DNA from: Prostheceraeus crozeri
Lineage: Eukaryota > Platyhelminthes > Polycladida > Euryleptidae
Reading direction: 5' to 3'
DNA length: 64,000 nucleotides
NCBI GenBank assembly: GCA_907163375.1
Contig: CAJQUW010011520.1
Location: 124,001 to 188,000 of the forward strand
The first letter of the stretch is position 1; each line of letters begins with the position of its first letter. The position numbers and the translations under genes are program-made. Under the pieces are notes generated by a model. The model was given only the letters and a program-made list of their open reading frames with translations, made no database searches and was not told the DNA's origin. Positions 32,304 through 43,615 of the stretch are shown here, piece by piece.

Positions 32304-33714
32304 CCGGGTGTCCCAAAATTAACGGTGAAAATTAATTTAGAACTAAAATAAAAACACATCTGAATTCACGCTGGCTGATTCAATTTCTATGTCTAAATGC
32401 ACGCTGGCTGATTCAATTTCTATGTTTAAAAACAGACAGTAGACAGTGCGAATCGATAGCTATCAGTTTTGAAGTAATGATTCATTCAGTTGTTCACTCT
32501 GCGCACTGTTGAACTGTGTTTATACCTACCTCGAATTTGCAATGGAATATACACGATAGAAGAGCAAATTACAATTACAGCCTGGATTATAACGAATGAA
32601 GTGTCAGTAGAACAGAACCGACGGCGATTTAGAGAGGAATTTAACAAAGAAGAGCCGCCCAGACAAACAATAATTAACTGGAAGAAGAAATTATTGAACA
32701 CTGGCTGTCCGGTGCACCGACAAGCCGGAAAAGGAAGACCGGTGAGTGTTGCAAGCAATGTGAATACTCAGCGTGTTTTACATGCCATTGAAAATGACAG
32801 CACAACATCAACTCGAAGATTATCAAGCGATTTGAATATATCCAAATCATCAGTGCACTGAATCCTTCAACAGTGTGATATGCATCCATATAAGCCAGTG
32901 TACAGTCAAGAACTAATTGATGGTGATGACGATCGTCGTCGTCAATTTTGTGAAACTATGAATGACCGTTTCGTCAACGATCCAGCGTTTCTAAGAAAGC
33001 TCTCACTTTCGGATGAATGTGTCTTTCATTTGACAGGCTCTATCAACAAGCACAACATTCATTATTGGATTACAACAAATCCTCATGAGCGAATTACAAA
33101 CCCAGGTCAAACTCCATCTTTAACAGTATGGGCGTGTGTTTACTTCTATGGCATTGTGGCCAGTGACATTAGTTCTCAAACCATGAATGGTGACCGATAA
33201 TGTGGTGTTTTGCGTGAGAAAGTCATTCCATACTTTTCAAGGCACAAACAAACACTGTTTCAGCAAGACGGAGCCTCCAGCCACTATTGTCTCAATGCCA
33301 GGCGGCTGCTCGACGATAATCTTCCCGGGCAATGGATTGGACGACGTAGTCATATTGAATGGCCGGCAAGGTCTCTAGACCTGTGTGTGACTTTTGGCTT
33401 TGGGCCTATCTACGTGATCGTGTTTTCCAACCTTCCGGTATCCATTTTCTGTCGGCAAGAGAACTGGAAGAACGAATTCAACAAGAACTGAATGCCATAC
33501 CACAGAAAATGTTTCATGATGCTTTCAGAGACTTCCCGAAGCGATGCTAACGGTGTTTAGATGAGAATGGCGGACACTTTGAAAAATGAATGATGATAGA
33601 GAGATGAGAAATGATGTCTATAGTAAAGTATCTTTTGTAAATGTTGTTAATGTCTTATTTTTTAAATGAATAAATTACATAAAAGCATTTCACCGCTAAT
33701 TTTGGGACACCCTG
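32304..33714 (+). mobile_element. Mariner-like DNA transposon, DDD type
   Basis: 1411 bp. Terminal inverted repeats share GGGTGTCCCAAAATTA and a following CGGTGAAA, each end flanked by TA (32302-32303, 33715-33716). Decayed transposase is on the plus strand. Termini and target site are well preserved, coding sequence is not. Confidence 0.8.
32490..33550 (+). pseudogene. Mariner-like transposase remnant
   Basis: First frame (32490-32861): helix-turn-helix region FNKEEPPRQTIINWKKKLL, hinge KGRPVSV and second helix-turn-helix TRRLSSDLNISKSSVH. Second frame (32880-33200): catalytic block LSLSDECVFHLTGSINKHN (first Asp), then WITTNPHE. Third frame (33210-33491): TLFQQDGASSHYCLNARRLL (second Asp), then WIGRRSHIEWPARSLDL. 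The last part (33359-33550) holds CDFWLWAYLRDRVF, where the third acidic residue is Asp. The frame changes at least three times. The spacing looks like about 41 residues between second and third Asp, though it crosses a frame change. Confidence 0.75.
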
Positions 33715-33716
33715 TA

Positions 33717-34030
33717 TACTAACAAATGTCATTTCTAAACTAATTACATTTATGAATTGGCAATTCTTCCCGAATATCCTAACTTATCAATCTCAGGATC
33801 CCGGTTACCGTTGCCGGGATACCAATGTCCCCTAAATTTACTTAAATCCCGGGATTGTGGTCACTGTATTCGACAATGTTTGGCTTACTAGAAAATGCTT
33901 AAATTTTAAGCGTCTTTACACGTGTACCCTTTTAACCAATCATTTTTCGGTACCATTTTAAGCAGCACCAATTTCAGCAAACTTTCTCTTTAACAAATTT
34001 AACCAGTTAAAATATTTTAACCGGTTGAAC
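33717..34030. other. Unrecognised spacer
   Basis: About 310 bp between a mariner-like element and a LINE scrap. It has a CCCGG/CCGGG-rich patch near 33800-33855 but no gene that I can support. Confidence 0.45.
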
Positions 34031-34450
34031 ATTCCTGGTGACTGACTTCCTTTATTGAGAACGCGTACCAAAAGAGAATTTAGACTGGCGCTGTCTTCCT
34101 CGACCGATCGGGGCTTACTCAACGCATGGCAGAAAGATCTCCTCTTAAACTTGAGCAGATGCTTAACCCCCTGGACTGTTGACATCATTGAATGCTTCCT
34201 ACAAAACCATCGCTATCGGGTCTATTTGGGAGCAGACAGAAGCAGATAGAGGCGGTAAATGAAAGGCATTGCTCAGGGATCAGTCTTTGTCTTCTGAAAA
34301 ACCTTTGTCAACAAGCAGAAAATTCGTCTATGCCGATGACATTTGTTGTACCCATTTAGCTAGAACATTCGCAGAACTGAACGCCCTTCTGAATGATGAA
34401 GTCAGTTTTTTTAGACTGTATTTTAATCAGATATAATGACTCCGCTTAAT
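34030..34450 (+). pseudogene. Degraded LINE reverse transcriptase scrap
   Basis: Broken plus-strand coding sequence. VKHLL-type thumb-like text on the other strand is spurious; on the plus strand, LQNHRYRVYLGADRS is followed by KGIAQGSV (motif B remnant) and FVYADDICCTH at about 34330-34360 (catalytic Asp pair), then LNALLNDEVSFF. The order motif B then Y-A-D-D fits a non-LTR retrotransposon RT. Clade not determined. Confidence 0.55.
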
Positions 34451-34511
34451 GTCGATCAACGCCACAACTATGGTCAATGATATTAGCGTTTTACACTAGC
34501 GTGAAAAATAT

Positions 34512-35992
34512 GTCAGGCGAACCTCTCTATAACGACACCCATGGGGACTCGTTATAGTGAGGGCATCGTTGTAGAGAGGGATGCAAAAAATAAACATATA
34601 ACTACAAATAAACAATAATGTTCAGTTCTATGACGTTTTTTACATCTGCTGTCGTCATTTTATTTATTTTATGTTGGTATACGATGCTCGTTGATACCCA
34701 ATTACTATTTTATTTAAATGTATATTCATAAGCTACCGGTATATTCCCAATATGTCTTCAAAAAGCAGAGATGAATTAATTAAAGAAAATTTGTATTTAA
34801 CAGATTAAGTGATTCTTAAAAAAGGCTTTCAGTGCGCTTCTGCTTCATCACTTCCATCCGTTGTTTGGCAGTAACGTCATCGAGCTTGTCACACAAAAAC
34901 AACACTGCGGGATAATCAACATTTCTCTCAATGTATTGTCTCAGAATATCCAAGGCTTGGCGGGATTCTTAATTGGTGACTGATGGAATTTCAGGCTCCT
35001 CCACCAGCTCCTCTGGCTCAGCTTCAACCGGTTCAATGGCAGATACAGCTGTCTCCTCCATGATCATGATGCCGTTTGTCTGCACCTCACACGTTGGTCC
35101 GCCGTCACGCAGTAAGTGAGACTGACTCCATCCTCCACTTCGCGTTGCTCGGACAAGTCTCACTATAGTCCTGCAAGTTCCTCACTGACGGGTTGCGGTT
35201 CTGCAGTCATCGCACCTGTAGATGTAAACTTGCCTCTTCCGCCCATCTTTCTCCAGCTTCTTATCCCAATCTTTCAACCATGTCTCACACATGGGCGCTG
35301 TTATCCATACCTTGCAATTGGCTTTATAGTCAACGGGAATCCTTGCATTCTTGAACCAACGTGGTTTTTGCAGATTTTCTTATGACAAGCAGTGTGCACT
35401 GCTTACCTTTAGAAGCCAATGTTTTGTTGGGTAGAAGTCGCAAACTAGTCTCATCTGCGTTATAAACGTCATTACGATGGAACTCATCAATTGTAGCCTT
35501 CAGAATCTCCTGCTCCCAGTCGCTTATCACCAGCATGTTGGTCGCCCTAGCCTTGAACTGACTTGAAGGTGACCGAGTGTCTTCTGGAAAACTTCTCTAG
35601 CCATCCGTTGCTGGCTCATTAGTAACTTGTTTTGCCTTCTCTTGCAGCAGCTGTCCAGTGACGGGAACGTTCTGACTTCGAACCTGTTTGAACCAAGATA
35701 GAAATGCCCTCTCTAGCTTATCGTATCTCACCGGCTTTATACTGCTTCGTTTAGTGTTGTCTCCGCACTCAATTGCCTTCTCAATTGAATCTTTTGCATT
35801 TAGAATGCCAAAGCGCTTAGCTAGCTCGAAACGACTCACACTTTTTGCAGTGGCGTCGATTATCTGTCTCTTTTCTTTCTGCGTCTGTCACGGCCACAGT
35901 AATATATCGCAAGTAAGACATTATCCAATGATGAAATTTCTCGCCTTTCTCCGAACTAAGAGGTGTTGCTATAAGGGAGGTGTTCCTATCTT
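34512..35992 (-). mobile_element. pogo/Tigger DNA transposon relic
   Basis: Left end CGAACCTCTCTATAACGACA (34515-34534) and a diverged inverted match at about 35968-35990. This terminal sequence is typical of Tigger elements. Decayed transposase lies on the minus strand between them. About 1.48 kb, shorter than full Tiggers, so internal deletion is likely. Confidence 0.7.
34830..35880 (-). pseudogene. Tigger-type transposase remnant
   Basis: From 35839: a CENP-B-like DNA-binding region (ELAKRFGILNAKDSIEKAI, then KLERAFLSWFKQVRSQNVPV and LLQEKAKQV). At 35536-35330 comes the DDE core: DVYNADETSLRLLPNKTLAS, with the first catalytic Asp in NADETS. The downstream frame 35163-34969 and on to about 34830 has an acidic stretch (EPVEAEPEELVEEPEIP) and a helical end, as in Tigger C termini. 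The segment carrying the second and third catalytic residues is not recognisable. Several frame changes. Confidence 0.7.
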
Positions 35993-36169
35993 CAAGCTAA
36001 ATTCGGTTTTTGTAACATAGGTGGTGACATCATATCCCTAAAGTCAACATGTCGGATGTTGTGGCATTATAGTGACTGCACCGATTCCTGTAAAAGCTCG
36101 GCCAACATCGAGATGACAGTTCAGCTGCCGTTATACCAGCATGTTGCTTGGCATTGTCGCTGCTGCTTC

Positions 36170-36760
36170 ACTAATGCGATTTCGCACGTCAGTGAGTTCT
36201 TGGAAATGGAAACATGAAACCTAAACCCTATCCTTCACATTGCCCAAAAGAAAAAAATCTCAAACCGGCTTGTTACTGTAAAGTGGCCATTTAAAAGTTA
36301 AATCTGCAGGAAACTGATTCATCGTTGAGGGAGCTTTTAAATTTTATAAATGTTCGGACTTCATCATACCAGTGCGTTGGTGCAGCATCCTGTTGAAAGA
36401 ATCATTCAATTAACCTGTAGCTAAAGGAGAAGTCAGCTTTGCAGTATTCAGAACACACATCTTCAGTGATTCTCCTTGAAATTCCACTACCTGATGTGGA
36501 TGTTCCAAAATTTCGCATCCTGATTTTATGACGACTCACTTTTCCGTTGATGCAAAGAGCGACCTCGTCACTGGACATGACACGTGAAAGAAAATCTTCC
36601 CCTGCTTCCTTTTGAAAAACAAACTTTCAGAGCTCAAAACGCTTTTCTATGTATATCCCCTTTGTTTATAGCCTGCCGCAGTTGAATCTGACAAGTTCGG
36701 CATGAGCTAGACTATCGTCTATTTGCCGAGGTGCGCCTCCGGGGAGGTCATAAAGAACAA
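36170..36760 (-). pseudogene. Second mariner-like (DDD-type) transposase remnant
   Basis: Minus-strand scraps in the order of the element at 32304: VMSSDEVALCINGKVSRHKI (first Asp), GCEILEHPHQVVEFQ, FFQQDAAPTHWYDEVRTF (second Asp), and FFLLGNVKDRV in the region of the third. Heavily decayed and shifted. I did not find terminal repeats. Its position directly beyond the 3' end of the LINE suggests that the LINE inserted next to or into it. Confidence 0.6.
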
Positions 36761-36924
36761 TTAATAATAATAATAAGCCGTTTATTCCAATGAATTAGAA
36801 ATCGTACACAACTTATAAGATGAAACATTGACATTGTAGAAAAGAACATTTTCAAAATCAAAGGAAATTACGCTGCAGTAGAGTTAACGCAAGGTGTTCA
36901 CGAGTGATTCGGAATTGATGAGAC

Positions 36925-38590
36925 TTAACGGTGAGTATGAGAGTTGTACAGAGAGATGCATTTTAGTATAAATGAATCAGTTCTTCTTTTTGTCCGACAC
37001 ATAGGCATAAGAAGCTTTCGACTGTTTCGTAGATAATGCGGGAGAAGTTCATAGAGGATGCTGTCAGTCTGTAGCAGAGATTTAAAAATTCGAAGAGATT
37101 GGGTTTCGCTCCTTTCTGTGATGTTCGTAAGGCAGGGGTCACCACAGGAATGTCCGCAAATTATTAGATGACATCGTCGCTGTACACGCTTTAGCTTTTC
37201 ATTATTCGACGTACTCAGACCCAGAAATGCTGGGTTACAGTATTCCAAGAAACAAAGAATATACGTTTTGTAGATCTTGATCAGGTCATTTCGTGATAAA
37301 TATGGTTTTAAAGAGCGCAATAGATATAGACGTTGGGAAGCTTTTTTACATATATTATCAGTGTGCTCGTCGTAAGTTAATTTGTGATCGTACAAAATAC
37401 CGAGGATCTTCATTTGTTCCTGTGAAGACTGGGTTACGTTTTGGCACATGTCAGATGGTCTTTTCTGAGAAAAGCACATCACATTGGTTTTGTTAGGATT
37501 CAGTTTTAACCCATGTAACTTACACCAGTTGGCTACGTGATCTGTTTCTTTCTTAATTATATGTGTGTGATGGGCGTCCGTGTCGTTATAGAGTGGTATT
37601 AATGTCATAACGTCGTCGGCGTATTTTATCATACTGCTTTTGCAATCATAAGGTCGTAGAGAAGCCATGTGTATAGCAAAAAAAAATGGTGCAAGCACCG
37701 CTCCTTGGGGAACCCCAGAAGGAATAGGTTTTACAGAGCTCCTTACTCCTTTGATACAGACACTTTGCTGACGACAGTTCAGGTAGTCTGGGCACCAAGT
37801 GATGAAATCTTGTGGAAGACCTTATTCGATCAGCGATTCAAGCAGAGAGTTATGGTCCAAATAATCAAATGCCTTAGCCATGTCGAATGAGATGAGCAGA
37901 ACACCGTTACACGCAATATCGTCTAAATGTCTCGTGATGAAATCCTGGAGAGCCACATGAGCATGAGTTGTCGATGTGTGCGGCCGAAATCCAAACTGAT
38001 TATTGCCGTAATGTGCCACGAAAGTGTCGCGCATATTTGCCACGATGATTCTTTCTAGTAATTTCGAGCAAATACATAAATTGTGAGGGATGTGTGCTCT
38101 TGGGGACTGGAGTGATGTTAGCTAGCTTCCATATTGACGGAAATTTCAGTTCAGTGATTGACATATTAAAAAGATGAGCAAGCGGAGGGGCGAGGATGTC
38201 ACTTGCAAGTCTTAGTAGTTTTGGAGTCAGTTCATCGTTGTCTGGTGCTTTATTTGGTTTCAAGTTTACCAATAGCTTTTCAACATCGTTTACTGAAATA
38301 TCGAATGCCCAATCGTAGCATTTTTTAATACTCGTTTCGCTGGACAGATTTCGAACGGGTGTTAAATAAAATGACAGTAATTTAGTATTGATGACCTCAA
38401 CAGCTTCCTGCAGGCTTTCGAATTCGCTTAGCAGACGATTAAGGGGTTTCACACGCTTATTGTTCGTCAGATTATTTACCATTGACCACAGTCCGGTAGC
38501 GTTACCAGTGTTTTTGTCGTCAAACCACTTTGATTTTGCTTTCCGTATTTGTTCTCTAATTTTTCTTTCAGATGATGATATAAATTCCAT
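36925..38590 (-). pseudogene. LINE ORF2 reverse transcriptase part
   Basis: Minus-strand frames 38590-38000, 38043-37822 and 37698-36925. Visible RT blocks: LLVNLKPNKAPDNDELTPKL (finger), IWKLANITPVPK, NNQFGFRPHTSTTHAHVAL, LLISFDMAKAFDYLDHNSLL (motif A Asp), then in the gap GVPQGAVLAPFFFAIH (motif B), KYADDVMTLIP (catalytic Asp pair), KLNPNKTNVMCFS, MKILGILYDHKLTYDEH and LKRVQRRCHLI. Frame changes fall near 38500, 38040 and 37820. The C terminus at 36925 (SLYNSHTHR) looks natural. Confidence 0.8.
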
Positions 38591-39549
38591 TGCTTAATCC
38601 AGCAAGCGATGTATCTGTTGTTTATCATACATTTTATCTTGGGTGTCAACCAGGGTTTGTCTCGGCTTGTCATTGTAACCTCTGTAAATGGAATTGTTGA
38701 TTGAGCTGCGCGTAAGACTTCAGTGAAACAGGCACATTTTTCCTCTAGACTATGCGATGATCTATGAAATGTTGGCCAAGGATATTCCTGTAGATGACGA
38801 AGATAGATCTGAATGTTACTTTCGCGGTAATCATATACCTTAATAACGGATGCTTCAAGATCGTGACTGACAACGTTCACAGGCTTCAGAAGGACAGTCA
38901 AGTGGTCGGAGGTACCAAGAGGTGGAAGAACGCAGGGAGGTTGATAATCCATCAGCAAGTCTTTATTTATGAGCATCTTATCTAAAACAGCATCGCCTCT
39001 GGTTGGTGTAGTAACAGCGTCGACCACTCCTAGGGAAGACGACAATGAAGTAGTGGGCAACTGGTTCAGGTCACCAGCTATGATTATTTTTGAGTCAATA
39101 AAACTTTCCGCAAAGTAGTCACTACATGCAGTTACCATATCAACAATGGAAGCATATGCTCCAGTTGAAAGATTAGGGGGAACATACATAGCCAGTATAA
39201 TAATCTTCACAGATTTCAGTCGAAGCCATATAAATTCTATCATCAACGAAAAGAAGTCGGTCGACTCGGGCGGATACAGAATTTCACAGGGGATATTTTC
39301 ATGCACGTATACACATACACCTCTTCCTCTTCGACCATCAGAGCGGTCGTATCGAAATGGAACACCATAGTTTGAGATGTACACGTAGTCGTCAATTGTC
39401 GTTGAGGTGAGCCAGGATTCACATATTATAACAATATTTGGTCGATGGTAGTACAGAGACCATTTCAATTCATCTAGCTTTGGAATTACAGATCGAGCGT
39501 TTGATAAAAGAATTGACGATCGCTGATTTCGGTTCGGTAAAAGCGTCAT
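38476..39549 (-). CDS. LINE ORF2 N-terminal AP endonuclease
   Basis: Open for 357 codons. Starts MTLLPNRNQRSSILLSNARS; AP endonuclease blocks follow: NIVIICESWLTSTTIDDYV (catalytic Glu), RYDRSDGRRGRGVCVYVHEN, IIILAMYVPPNLSTG, IIIAGDLNQLPT (Asp with Asn), and PPLGTSDHLTVLL (SDH box, about residues 207-219). The tail leads towards the RT but the frame is lost near 38476. The first Met lies inside ORF1 (80-bp overlap in another frame), so translation would need re-initiation or a frameshift. Confidence 0.8.
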   Translation of the reverse strand: MTLLPNRNQRSSILLSNARSVIPKLDELKWSLYYHRPNIVIICESWLTSTTIDDYVYISNYGVPFRYDRSDGRRGRGVCVYVHENIPCEILYPPESTDFFSLMIEFIWLRLKSVKIIILAMYVPPNLSTGAYASIVDMVTACSDYFAESFIDSKIIIAGDLNQLPTTSLSSSLGVVDAVTTPTRGDAVLDKMLINKDLLMDYQPPCVLPPLGTSDHLTVLLKPVNVVSHDLEASVIKVYDYRESNIQIYLRHLQEYPWPTFHRSSHSLEEKCACFTEVLRAAQSTIPFTEVTMTSRDKPWLTPKIKCMINNRYIACWIKQWNLYHHLKEKLENKYGKQNQSGLTTKTLVTLPDCGQW

Positions 39550-40273
39550 TAAAAAGTTTGAACTCTTCTATCAGTTTGCTTCTTTCCGACTGTTGGAGGG
39601 GCGTGAGGTCATGATTGAAATATACTGCTTTATACGTTGGATACTTGTCTAAAGAACTTGACTTCTTGAGCAGATCTGTCTTTTCAGCCGTCTTGCTCAG
39701 TTTCAAACGCATTGGACGATTTCCATTATTTCTGGGTCGACCAATCCTATGGTGGTCGACAAGAGTGGGCGATGTATCCAGCTCATCAAATATCTTCTCT
39801 ATGTACGCGAGGTCTTCATTTTTCCTTTCAGCTACCGTGCCGTTTAGAGACTCCGGTATGCCACGGACAATTACGTTTAATTCGAGTCTCTTACGATGTT
39901 CGAGTTCGTCGATGATTGCAGCCATGTTGGAGTCGTTGGATGCCGATTGGTGCGCAATATGGTGTTCGATCTGTTGACAACGTGTCTGAAGATATTCAAT
40001 CGATTTATCAGTCTTTTTCTCAAACTTTGAGTATTTGCTCTCGAGAGAATCCATTTTGAGCATTATAGCGTCAATATTATCAGCAATTTTGCTGATCTTC
40101 ATCGAGATTTTCTTGTCAAGATCGTCAAGCCTATTGTCGATACTGCTCTGAACGTCTTTATTCTTTAGGATTATAACGGCATCCAGAAGGTCTTGTTTAG
40201 TAATACTGGCCTTTCTGCTGAGAAGCTGTTCCTCGGATAAACGAAGAATGTCATTAACTTTTGCCATTTGCAC
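39470..40273 (-). CDS. LINE ORF1 protein (coiled coil plus RRM-like)
   Basis: 267 codons, open. Residues about 25-115 are a long coiled coil (QSSIDNRLDDLDKKISMKIS and on to TRCQQIEHHI). From about 125 comes an RRM-like region typical of LINE ORF1 proteins: RLELNVIVRGIPESLNGTV, IFDELDTSP, DHHRIGRPRNNGNRPMRLKL, then a C-terminal segment with KAVYFNHDLTPLQQSERSKL. Such proteins bind the element's RNA. It precedes and slightly overlaps ORF2, as expected for a LINE. Confidence 0.8.
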   Translation of the reverse strand: MQMAKVNDILRLSEEQLLSRKASITKQDLLDAVIILKNKDVQSSIDNRLDDLDKKISMKISKIADNIDAIMLKMDSLESKYSKFEKKTDKSIEYLQTRCQQIEHHIAHQSASNDSNMAAIIDELEHRKRLELNVIVRGIPESLNGTVAERKNEDLAYIEKIFDELDTSPTLVDHHRIGRPRNNGNRPMRLKLSKTAEKTDLLKKSSSLDKYPTYKAVYFNHDLTPLQQSERSKLIEEFKLFNDAFTEPKSAIVNSFIKRSICNSKAR

Positions 40274-40337
40274 CGGCAGAACTCAGCAAAGATAATCACG
40301 ACGCTCTACACCAAAAAGAGCACCACCAAAAATATGT

Positions 40338-40410
40338 TGGGAATCGGACTCGAACACGGATGGCTTTGGTTGTAGTCCGGACCTGAACCACTACACCACA
40401 AGCGCCGACG
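40338..40410 (-). other. tRNA-like sequence with pol III promoter boxes
   Basis: On the minus strand, GTGGTGTAGTGGTTCAGG (40399-40382) matches a box A and GTTCGAGTCC (40355-40346) a box B, 27 bp apart as in tRNA genes. The acceptor ends (GTCGGCG and ...CCCAACA) do not pair well and the anticodon arm is poor, so it is not a working tRNA gene. It may be a tRNA-derived SINE head or a promoter-like 5' extension of the LINE that starts just downstream. Confidence 0.6.
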
Positions 40411-42040
40411 AGATTACTGGATGTTTTGCATACACATGAACCGATCAGAAAATGTATGCTGAAAGGTGCGGTGACCTTGAAACACGTGATTTCTATGATC
40501 CGATTACTCCAACAAGCGTACGTGACTCAACACCAAGAAAGATGAGCACTTTATATCGGGAAAACGACGCGACGTGAAGTAGAAATGAGATCACTAGATG
40601 AATAATGACACGAAGAGGACAACGATGATACCAAATTCGATAAAAATGATGCTGAGAAACACTTGGAAAGGCGTGTATTCCACAAAGCGAATGACAGATG
40701 GGACGAGACAGAAACGAACCGACCAGCGCACATCTTAGTCTTATTCAAAATTATAAATTTTGAAAAGAAAATTGTCCAAAAATTGACGCTTTTGAAAAAT
40801 GTGCTGTGCCTCAAAGTGAAGAACAACATAGCCGTCGTTACATGATGCATAAAACTCGTTAAGTGTTGTAGAACTGATTTATAAAATCTGAGCTAAATCA
40901 ATAGATAGATATAGTCTAATGAGATCGAATGAATCATTTTGAAATACCCTGCTTCGAATCATAATGTAAAATGTTTTCTGAGCAGAAGATTGTTTTTCTG
41001 CAATTCATGCCATTTTCTGTTTAAGTGCGTTCAATCTGTAGAAATCTGTAGACCGATGTATTGGATATTCAAAAGACGTTTTTCCTTTAGAGTAGCACGG
41101 CATCAGTATTTGTTTGTCAGACAGCAGTTGTTCGCTTGGTCTATCAGTATTTTTGATCGAGTGGTGATCCTCCAAGATGACATGCGGTTTAACAACGTCT
41201 AAGAAGGTCCTTTTAAGTAAGTATTGAAGTTACAAGAAGCCCGGAAGCCCTCAAAACTTTTCCAAGTTGCACTGTCATGCGTGCTGATTTCGAAGAACCT
41301 CTAAACCCATTCCATGTCAGGTGAAATTATACATGAAAACTCTGTGGATATAACTGATGCAAGTGTTGTACGGCCGGGTGGAATTCCAATTTCCCGAAAA
41401 ATTAATTCATCTTTTATGTGCTCGATCTCTTCTCCGAAAATCATAAGTGTTCAAGATACATGCAGATGTACATGCTTCAGTGGCTACTGATGACAATAAT
41501 GTTTTTATTCAAATTTTGGAACAAAACTTTACAGACATTCTTGTGAGGTTGTAGTTATGACTGTTGGATACCAATCGAAAGTTTTTGTGCTACAGACTTA
41601 AGAATAATGTCAACGTCATAGAGAACTCCTGACTCTTTCCTACTCTAAATTGAAAAATGACTAGTCAGGGCTCTTTCATGCATTCTTTTGATGCTCGTTA
41701 AAACGTGTCGACCGATCACAAATGACTTATAAACGTCGCAATTCTTCATCCCATACGCACGCACATGTCATGTGCAATATGCGAGTCATAGAATAATTAA
41801 ACAAATTAGCCGAAATCAGAAGAGAGTGAGGCACAGGAAAAGTGTGGAAGAGATACAGTAGATAGATGCAGACGAACAATTTCAAGGAATTAATGGTCTT
41901 AACCAAGGACATCAACCTCCTCAAACGGCGGCAAGAGATGCTGTGGTAAATCTTCTAATTGACAGACGGCCGTCATCAGAAGATTTAGAGAATTCTTTGA
42001 AGAATGTAGAGTAAATTCCGTTTTCAAATAGTGATCTAGA
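40411..42040. other. Unrecognised 1.6-kb stretch
   Basis: Only short open frames; none recognisable. No repeat ends seen. Confidence 0.5.
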
Positions 42041-42079
42041 TAAAGAAGTCCACACAGATGTGGCAAACGAAGTGACTAA

Positions 42080-42420
42080 TCCAACTATGACAGAGGTAAA
42101 TGAAGTTATAGAAAGAATGAAGAAAATGAAGGCTCCTGTCTGATTTGTGATAGGTCACAGACGGAAGTGCTCAGATTGGGCAATCTTGTAAGCATCGTCC
42201 AAAAAATGTGGAGTGAGGAGAGCTTGCTAGATGACTGGAGTACTGAGGTACTGGTTCCCATTCACAAGAGTGATGGAAGAGAAGACTTTAATAATTACAG
42301 AATGATCATCACTGCTCTCAGTGGGATACAAGATCTTCGCGGAGGTACTTGAAAGGAGTCATAGACCTTTTTATCGCTGAACAATTGGCTCATATCAGGT
42401 TGGCTTTGTGCCATCATAGT
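42080..42420 (+). pseudogene. RTE-like LINE RT scrap
   Basis: Plus-strand remnant: TEVNEVIERMKKMKAPV (finger helix), then LVSIVQKMWSEESLLDDWST, EVLVPIHKSDGREDFNNYRM and, after shifts, IFAEVLER. The pattern W-x-x-E-x-x-P-D-D-W...VPIHK-x-G-D...NNYR is that of RTE/BovB-type RTs. About 340 bp, broken in several places, no ends found. Confidence 0.6.
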
Positions 42421-42424
42421 AAGA

Positions 42425-42949
42425 GTTTGAGCTGATCATGACAAACGGACCACCCAATCGATTCTCACGCCTTCCAATCGTGTCATACAACAACGTGCCA
42501 TATATTCTTGGAGAGCCTACGTTCTCAGTCTTCAAATGAAATATGATAAACTTGAATCCGTTTATGTATCTGCTGAATAGTGCTCAAAATGTAAAAATCG
42601 CTCAATTTACACATCACCATTTTTCAATGAGAAAGCATGTGAGCATGATAATGAATGAAGTACGAGGACAATGAGCATTTTCTGGGCTCTCTTAATGTGC
42701 TGATCATCAAAATCGGTGAGGTAATAAAAAATTAATGAGATAGCGAAGGTTATCACAAAGGCATGACTCTTTCGACTGAAAATGTCATATTGTCACTTTT
42801 CTATGAAAATGATCATGTTTGGTATCTTCAGAATCCTTGCGATGTGGGGAGTACGAACATGTAAGTTTTATTCAAACTATTTCAATAGTTCTTTTTCAAA
42901 CTTCTTCATCATTTTTTGTCATTGCCGCTAAAGTACACAAACATGAAAG
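42425..42949. other. Unrecognised spacer
   Basis: About 520 bp without recognisable features, up to the second Polinton end. Confidence 0.45.
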
Positions 42950-43615
42950 AGTAATGTATATAAGACCGTTCTAGGACAAGTAAAAAATAAAAAAATAAGG
43001 TACCCAAAAATGCAAAGAAAAATGAATATATGACCGATTCAGTACAACTAAAGAGAAGAAAATGAATATATGACCGGTCCAGGACAAGCAAAAATAAAAA
43101 AAATAAGGTACCCCAAAAATGCAAAAAATGAATATATGACCGATTCAGGACAACTAAAAAGAAAAATAAGATACCTCCAGAATGAGTATAGGAAATATTT
43201 CATACAGTGAAAAAGAGTTTTATAAATAAAAATAGTTTTAAGGATAAAATCAAAAAACAGTTTTAAGCTCGTTGAGATTTTTTCATATACTGAAAAGAGG
43301 TTTCAAAAATTTAAGTTGTCTCAAAATATCACGTAATCTAAAAATTTACGTAGTCTTTTCACATAGACCAAAAAAATATCAAAATATTTATTAAAAAATG
43401 GAAAACAAAAATGGAAGAAACCTCAAAAATGGAAGAAACTTCGACGGGAACGACGACGAGAATATATCCCTCGTTATCACAATAAAAACAAGTGAAATGA
43501 ATGAAGAAAAACACAAAGATAGAGTTAGGTGTATGAAAGATGAGGAATCACAATTATTATTAAGATTAGAGCATTAAGATAAATTAAGAAAGAGATGGTC
43601 TAAAGTTAAGAATGT
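42950..43615. mobile_element. Second Polinton, one terminal region only
   Basis: Starts AGTAATGTATATAAGACC at 42950, the same AGT terminus as the Polinton at 17509. It matches that TIR through 43615, including an internal partial duplication near 43020-43140, and includes the start of the TIR gene (HKDRVRCMKDEESQ). At about 43615 it departs from the first copy. No opposite end is in the window. It belongs to the same family as the large fossil and is truncated or interrupted; the following decayed coding frame may be part of it. Confidence 0.7.

Larger units (their letters stand above)
36762..40310 (-). mobile_element. Two-ORF CR1/L2-type LINE, nearly full length
   Basis: Minus strand. ORF1 (40273-39470) overlaps the start of ORF2 (39549 on), which holds an AP endonuclease and RT down to 36925. 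The 3' end is marked by a TTATTATTATTA tail at about 36762-36776. Domain order and lengths match full CR1/L2-type elements. ORF1 is open; ORF2 has a few breaks. A tRNA-like sequence lies 65 bp upstream of ORF1, on the same strand. Confidence 0.8.

Noticed and set aside
36200-36760. Part of the downstream LINE 3' UTR
   Set aside because: The minus-strand text matches mariner-type transposase blocks and lies beyond the LINE's simple-repeat tail.
40338-40410. Functional tRNA gene
   Set aside because: Boxes A and B are good, but acceptor and anticodon stems do not pair, so it is listed as tRNA-like only.
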